Shown here piece by piece: positions 60,340-64,000 of a stretch of 64,000 nt of DNA. Where the stretch lies: positions 6,262,001-6,326,000 of the forward strand of contig NZ_CP109273.1 in NCBI RefSeq assembly GCF_045209745.1, written 5' to 3'. A program made the position numbers and the translations under genes. Source of the DNA: Micromonospora sp045209745. GTDB taxonomy: Bacteria; Actinomycetota; Actinomycetes; Mycobacteriales; Micromonosporaceae. The notes beneath the pieces are model-generated. The model ran no database searches and had not been told where the DNA came from. It saw nothing but the letters and a program-made list of their open reading frames with translations. Within the stretch, counting starts at the first letter, position 1. Each line of letters starts with the position of its first letter.

Positions 60340-60840
60340 ATGTTCGAGGAGTTCATGGGCATTCCCGCTCACCCTCTGGTGCTGCACGCCGCGGTCGTGT
60401 TCGTGCCGCTGCTGGCCCTCCTGACGATCGGCTACGCGCTCGTCCCCCTGGTCCGCCCGCACACCCGCTGGGTGCTGGGGCTGCTCGCACTGGGCGCACC
60501 GCTCTGCGCGCTGTTGGCGAAGCTCTCCGGAGACGCCTTCTTCGACCGCATGCGGTCCGCCAACCGGGTCACCCCTGAGTTCGTCCCGACGATCGAGGCG
60601 CACCAGCAGTTTGGCGACTTCACGCTCTACGCCACCATCGGGCTGGCGATCGTGGCGCTGGCACTGGTCTGGTTCGTCCCGCCGCGAACTGCCTCGCCGA
60701 ACGCCACCGGAGGTGCCCGGCCCGGTCGGGCGCTGACCCTGTCGTTGCAGGTGTTGTCGCTGGTGGCCGCGGGCATCGCGGTGTACTACGTGGTCCGCAC
60801 CGGCGACTCCGGCGCGAAGGCGGTCTGGACGGGTCAGTGA
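60340..60840 (+). CDS. DUF2231 membrane protein
   Basis: A 166-residue protein with four transmembrane helices and the DUF2231 signature GIPAHPLVLHAAVVFVPLLA at the N-terminus; the conserved His near residues 12 and 17 may bind haem or metal. The family is often linked to haem or c-type cytochromes. ATG at 60340 follows GGAGGAG at proper spacing, unlike an earlier in-frame ATG. Confidence 0.9.
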   Translation: MFEEFMGIPAHPLVLHAAVVFVPLLALLTIGYALVPLVRPHTRWVLGLLALGAPLCALLAKLSGDAFFDRMRSANRVTPEFVPTIEAHQQFGDFTLYATIGLAIVALALVWFVPPRTASPNATGGARPGRALTLSLQVLSLVAAGIAVYYVVRTGDSGAKAVWTGQ

Positions 60841-60885
60841 CCCCCATGGATCAGGGCCGACCGGGCTGGCCGCAGCCACGGAGTC

Positions 60886-61326
60886 TCAGCGTTGGCTGGC
60901 CCGGTCGACACCCTTGTGCACCCGCGCCGTGCGGTCGATCAGCTCGCGCAGCGCGCTCTCGTCGACGTCGTCGAGCCGCTTCAGGTAGAGGCATCCCTTT
61001 CCGGCGCGATGTGGGCCGAGGCGGGCGAGGACCGCGCCGTACCGATCCTCGAAACCACCCACCAGGTAGACGACGAGATGCTGTTTGCGCGGCGAGAAGC
61101 CGGCCAGCGGCGCCTCGCCCGTACGCCCGCTGTCGTAGGTGTAGCGGTACCTGCCGAAGCCCACGATGCTCGGGCCCCACATCACCGCCGCCTCGCCGGT
61201 CACCTCGCCCATGACCGCGCGGAGCCGCCCCGCGTCGGCCCGCTTACGTTCGTCGGGGATCGCGGCCAGGAAATCGTGGACGCTGACCTCGGTCGGGACC
61301 GTCACTGGCTGCTTCGATGTGCCCAT
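60886..61326 (-). CDS. DUF1801 domain protein
   Basis: A 146-residue YdhG/YjhX-like protein: SVHDFLAAIPDERKRADAGR, IVGFGRYRYTYDSGRTGEAP, LAGFSPRKQHLVVYLVGGFE, GKGCLYLKRLDDVDESALRE. DUF1801 proteins are small cytoplasmic alpha/beta proteins of unsettled function. It is convergent with the DUF2231 gene. The start at 61326 gives the normal family length. Confidence 0.88.
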   Translation of the reverse strand: MGTSKQPVTVPTEVSVHDFLAAIPDERKRADAGRLRAVMGEVTGEAAVMWGPSIVGFGRYRYTYDSGRTGEAPLAGFSPRKQHLVVYLVGGFEDRYGAVLARLGPHRAGKGCLYLKRLDDVDESALRELIDRTARVHKGVDRASQR

Positions 61327-61420
61327 CAGCTGATGCTGTCACGCGAGTACGACGAAGAGTCGCCACACCCGCCCGCTCCGACCAGGCCACCTCCTCGCGC
61401 GCTCCGACCCGGACTGGAGA

Positions 61421-61744
61421 TCAGAAAACGTCGTCGTATCCCTGCTGCCAGCGGTCGGCGTTACGGCGCCAGATATCCCGGGTCACCCACACGAACAGAC
61501 CCCCGCCTAGGCCCGGCAGCACGATGACCAGGAGAACCCAGTTCCGCGTCACAGCGGTCATCAGCAGAAAAACCGCCGTGAAGATTGCCGAGATGGCAAC
61601 GCTCGGTTCCGGCCGCCGCAACCAGTAACGCAGCATCCCAGGCCGAGGCCGCTGTCCGCGCCGAGGAGTCGCACGATCCTTGAACTTCGGCAGCCGCTGA
61701 CGCCGTCTGCGTTGGCGTCTCGTCCTTTTCCCCGGCCCCGACAC
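61421..61744 (-). CDS. Small two-span membrane protein
   Basis: A 107-residue protein. The Arg/Lys-rich cytoplasmic N-terminus (KRTRRQRRRRQRLPKFKDRA) precedes two membrane helices (VAISAIFTAVFLLMTAV and WVLLVIVLPGLGGGLFVWV) and a short charged tail. No family is recognised. It is GTG-initiated. The strongly basic tail could contact lipid head groups or nucleic acid. Confidence 0.6.
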   Translation of the reverse strand: MSGPGKRTRRQRRRRQRLPKFKDRATPRRGQRPRPGMLRYWLRRPEPSVAISAIFTAVFLLMTAVTRNWVLLVIVLPGLGGGLFVWVTRDIWRRNADRWQQGYDDVF

Positions 61745-61847
61745 ACGACTGATCCTAGAGCCGGTCGACCCTTACTCTCATAGCCGCTGATCGCGCGCTC
61801 GTGCCGAGAAGTGGACTCCCGACAGGCTTGCGATTGATGATGGCCGT

Positions 61848-62843
61848 GTGGACATCATCACCTTCGGCTCCGATCACCCCCGGCGGCCGCCACCGCGATG
61901 GCTGATCGTGGTCGGGGTTGTCGTGTTGTCAGCCGCTGTTCTCGCTGCGATCGTCGTTCTCTTCGGCGATCATGGGGTGCGGCGGGAAACACGTGTGAGC
62001 CCGAGTCCGACGGCGCCGGTGGACACCTCCACCTCAGCAGGCCCGCCGTGCCGGCCGGTCGGTTGGGCCCAGAGCCCCGTGGTGGTGAACGAGGTGGCCG
62101 GCCTGCTCATCGATCGAGTCCCGGCCGAGGTTGGTTCAACCCTGGAACAATGTGACCGCACTGCGGTGAATGGCCCGTGGACTGTGGTGGTGCGTCGGCC
62201 AGACGGCTCACTCGGAAGAAGCGGGGCGGTGGTGACGTTTCCGGTTGGCGCGCCGAAAGTCGGCCACAGCGTCGGTGTGGGCGCGGTGATCGGCAGGGCG
62301 GAAGGCGGGATGGTCGAGTGGCCGATTGCCGGGGCCTACGCGCGAATCCGGGGTGACCTGAGCGAGGCCGAGCTGATTGCGATCGCTGCCCGCACCACGG
62401 TCGTGGCCGGCCGGCCGGTCGTACACCAACCGGCCGGATATGCGGTGGTGTCTACGGGTCCGCACCGGTCGCTAACCATCCATCAGGTCCGCTATGGCAG
62501 CGCCAGGGTTGGAGAGCAGGAAGCGCTCGGCAGCGGCCTGACCTACACCGGGGTGACCAGCGGCGGCGGGTTCGAAGACCAGCTCTACGCCGCCCGAACC
62601 GACGACGCAGGGCCGGTCCACGGCAGACAGGCTGTCGTATCAATTGAATTGGGCGGCAACGCCACCCTCGCCTGGGAACCAGCACCGGGGATCGTGGCCT
62701 ACGTCGGCTACAGCGGCCCGCAGCTGGACGAAGAGGCGGTAGCAGCCCTTCGCCGGTTGGCCGAACGAACCCGCGTCCTCACCAGTAGCGAGTGGCGGGC
62801 CACCAACCCGCAGATCATCGACCAGATCAACGAACCCGGCTGA
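61848..62843 (+). CDS. Membrane-anchored hypothetical protein
   Basis: A 331-residue protein with a Pro/Arg-rich N-terminus, one transmembrane helix (WLIVVGVVVLSAAVLAAIVV) and a large exported domain with two similar halves of beta structure (VVVRRPDGSLGRSGAVVTFP, HVVSTG-like YAVVSTGPHRSLTIHQVRYG). No catalytic motif or known family is seen. GTG at 61848 begins just before the anchor. Confidence 0.7.
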   Translation: MDIITFGSDHPRRPPPRWLIVVGVVVLSAAVLAAIVVLFGDHGVRRETRVSPSPTAPVDTSTSAGPPCRPVGWAQSPVVVNEVAGLLIDRVPAEVGSTLEQCDRTAVNGPWTVVVRRPDGSLGRSGAVVTFPVGAPKVGHSVGVGAVIGRAEGGMVEWPIAGAYARIRGDLSEAELIAIAARTTVVAGRPVVHQPAGYAVVSTGPHRSLTIHQVRYGSARVGEQEALGSGLTYTGVTSGGGFEDQLYAARTDDAGPVHGRQAVVSIELGGNATLAWEPAPGIVAYVGYSGPQLDEEAVAALRRLAERTRVLTSSEWRATNPQIIDQINEPG

Positions 62844-62861
62844 CGCGAACCCTGTGCGACA

Positions 62862-63869
62862 TCAACCGCGCAGCAGCGGAAGCACCCGCCGGCCGAGCAG
62901 GTCGATCCCGCCGTGCGGAGTCAACCCGTGCGGGGTGCCGAACTCCACCCGGCTCGCCCCGGCGTCGAACACCTCCGCGGCCTGGCCCGCGACGTGCTCG
63001 GGGGTGCCGGAGAAGGCAAACAGATCGAGCAGGTCGTCACCGATCAACGCACCGGCCAGATCGTCCTCCCGGCGGGTGACGTGCTGCTGGATCCGCGCCA
63101 ACAGGTCCGGGTCCACCTCGATCGTCGGGTCGAGGGCGGCGACCACCGCGAGGTACATGGCCACCTCCCGGCGGGCCACCCGACGCGCCAGCGCGCCGTC
63201 CTCGTCGACGACGGTGACCGCCCCCAGCACCACACCGGTGCCGCCGCCGCGTCCCTCGGCCGCCGCTTCGTCCAGCCAGGCCCGCATCCTCCTGGCCATC
63301 GCCGGGTTTGCCGACCCGCCGACCTTGACCTCGCTGGCGAACCCGGCCGCCGCCCGCGCGGTCTGTCGCCCCCAGGTACCGGCCAGGACCGGCACGTCGG
63401 CACGGGCCGGGGTATACCGCAGCGACGTGCCCGGCGCCACGGTGAACTCCCCGCCCTGATAGCCGCTGTCGTCGCCGGCGAGCAGCAGTCGGACGACGTC
63501 GACGGTCTCGACGATGCGCCGGATGGGCCGGACCTGCGGCACACCGACCTCGTTGAGCCAGGTGCCACGGGCCAGCCCGAGGTAAGCCCGGCCATGCGAG
63601 GCCAGGTCCAGTGCGGCCACCTGACCGGCGACCTCCACCGGGTGCATGGTGAACGGGTTGAGGCACGCCGCGCCCAGGCGGATCCGCCGGGTGTGCCGGG
63701 CCGCCACCAGCAGCGGGAAGATCGGCGGTTGGTACATCAGGTCACCGAAGACCGACAGCACGTCGAAACCGTGCCGTTCGGTCAGCTCGGCCAGCTCGGC
63801 GTACTCGTCGGCAGACTTGTCGGACTGCAGGCCGATGCCGACCATCCGATGGTTTGGTCCTGCGCTCAC
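62862..63869 (-). CDS. LLM-class flavin/F420-dependent oxidoreductase
   Basis: A 335-residue luciferase-like TIM-barrel protein: VGIGLQSDKSADEYAELAEL, TERHGFDVLSVFGDLMYQPP, RIRLGAACLNPFTMHPVEVA, ALDLASHGRAYLGLARGTWL, DVPVLAGTWGRQTARAAAGF, EVKVGG. The arrangement resembles methylene-tetrahydromethanopterin reductase-like F420 enzymes common in actinobacteria. GTG at 63869 overlaps the stop of the gene before it (GTGA), so the two are probably one pathway. The substrate is unknown. Confidence 0.88.
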   Translation of the reverse strand: MSAGPNHRMVGIGLQSDKSADEYAELAELTERHGFDVLSVFGDLMYQPPIFPLLVAARHTRRIRLGAACLNPFTMHPVEVAGQVAALDLASHGRAYLGLARGTWLNEVGVPQVRPIRRIVETVDVVRLLLAGDDSGYQGGEFTVAPGTSLRYTPARADVPVLAGTWGRQTARAAAGFASEVKVGGSANPAMARRMRAWLDEAAAEGRGGGTGVVLGAVTVVDEDGALARRVARREVAMYLAVVAALDPTIEVDPDLLARIQQHVTRREDDLAGALIGDDLLDLFAFSGTPEHVAGQAAEVFDAGASRVEFGTPHGLTPHGGIDLLGRRVLPLLRG

Positions 63870-64000
63870 GTCAACTCTCCGGTGGGGATTTGTTGGCGGC
63901 CGGTCCGCTCAATGCGCATGATGACCCGCTCGTCCGGGTCAGGGCAGGCGACGTGGGAGTCCTTGGCCAGCCAGTCACCGTCGGACAGTTCCCGCTGCTT
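63866..64000 (-). CDS. C-terminal part of an unidentified protein, 5' end beyond window
   Basis: The last 44 residues read DGDWLAKDSHVACPDPDERV, IMRIERTGRQQIPTGELT, then TGA overlapping the oxidoreductase GTG. Only this tail is visible. It is coupled to the flavin oxidoreductase and may be a partner enzyme. I do not recognise it. Confidence 0.6.
   Translation of the reverse strand, partial: KQRELSDGDWLAKDSHVACPDPDERVIMRIERTGRQQIPTGELT

Noticed and set aside
12038..61404. Exact 21-base match AGGCCACCTCCTCGCGCGCTC near 12039-12059 and 61384-61404
   Set aside because: One copy is coding (the DUF998 C-terminus) and the other is intergenic. There is no extension of similarity or shared context, so I treat it as chance in a biased genome.
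1..64000. CRISPR arrays, tRNA or rRNA genes, complete insertion sequences, phage integrase or replication origin
   Set aside because: None was found by eye. The tandem repeat at 15.6 kb has no spacers of uniform length, and the only transposase sequence is the 30-residue IS481 stub.

Overview
The window is high-GC DNA dense with GTG and TTG starts, with secreted Ala/Pro-rich proteins, a mycobacterial-type mce locus, a SigD/RsdA pair and F420-type flavin oxidoreductases. This points to a filamentous actinobacterium, most likely of the Micromonospora/Salinispora type. The genus is an inference: no rRNA or tRNA gene was seen.

Left part (1-12 kb), accessory and defence-like: a SNF2-type helicase (cut by the window edge) coupled to a soluble Ser/Thr kinase; a ribbon-helix-helix/PIN toxin-antitoxin pair; an N6-adenine methylase with an N-terminal HTH and a degenerate catalytic motif; a DUF4352 lipoprotein; a one-span membrane protein; an RNase H-like protein; and a zinc-hook SMC/RecF-like ATPase translationally coupled to a small helical protein. 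A diverged direct repeat and a perfect hairpin lie inside this block. It is followed by DUF4190, EcsC-remnant and DUF998 membrane genes, a secreted X-Pro dipeptidyl-peptidase, a Lys/Ala-rich histone-like protein and a secreted C39-like peptidase with a long structured leader.

17.1-28.8 kb: a single tightly overlapping catabolic operon on the minus strand. Its order is LacI-type repressor, sugar ABC transporter (two permeases and a binding lipoprotein), two ADP-ribosylglycohydrolase-family proteins, a ribokinase-like kinase, a TIM-barrel/formylglycine-enzyme-like fusion, a CaiB-type CoA transferase and a CitE-type lyase. Three LacI-type operators sit at its head. The combination suggests uptake and breakdown of a ribosylated compound, followed by CoA-dependent processing of the aglycone.

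28.9-33.5 kb: a frameshifted MFS exporter, broken at four GGGGC pentamers, divergent from an ArsR-type regulator with a palindromic operator between them; then a Cmx-type drug exporter abutting an IS481 transposase remnant.

33.5-46.1 kb: a hypothetical membrane protein, then a complete mce operon (ATPase, two YrbE permeases, MceA-F, two Mce-associated proteins), divergent from sigD-rsdA.

47.7-64 kb: mixed chromosomal genes and decaying remnants (frameshifted TetR and membrane-protein genes, a MerR stub with an intact MerR-type promoter). The intact genes include a TIGR03118 protein, a D,D-carboxypeptidase, a beta-hydroxyacid dehydrogenase, a PRC-barrel protein, a beta-propeller lipoprotein, a VOC protein, an M14 peptidase with an altered zinc ligand, an aldo/keto reductase, a SEC-C protein, DUF2231 and DUF1801 proteins, and an F420-type oxidoreductase. 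A palindromic intergenic element occurs twice, near 15.8 kb and 59.0 kb.
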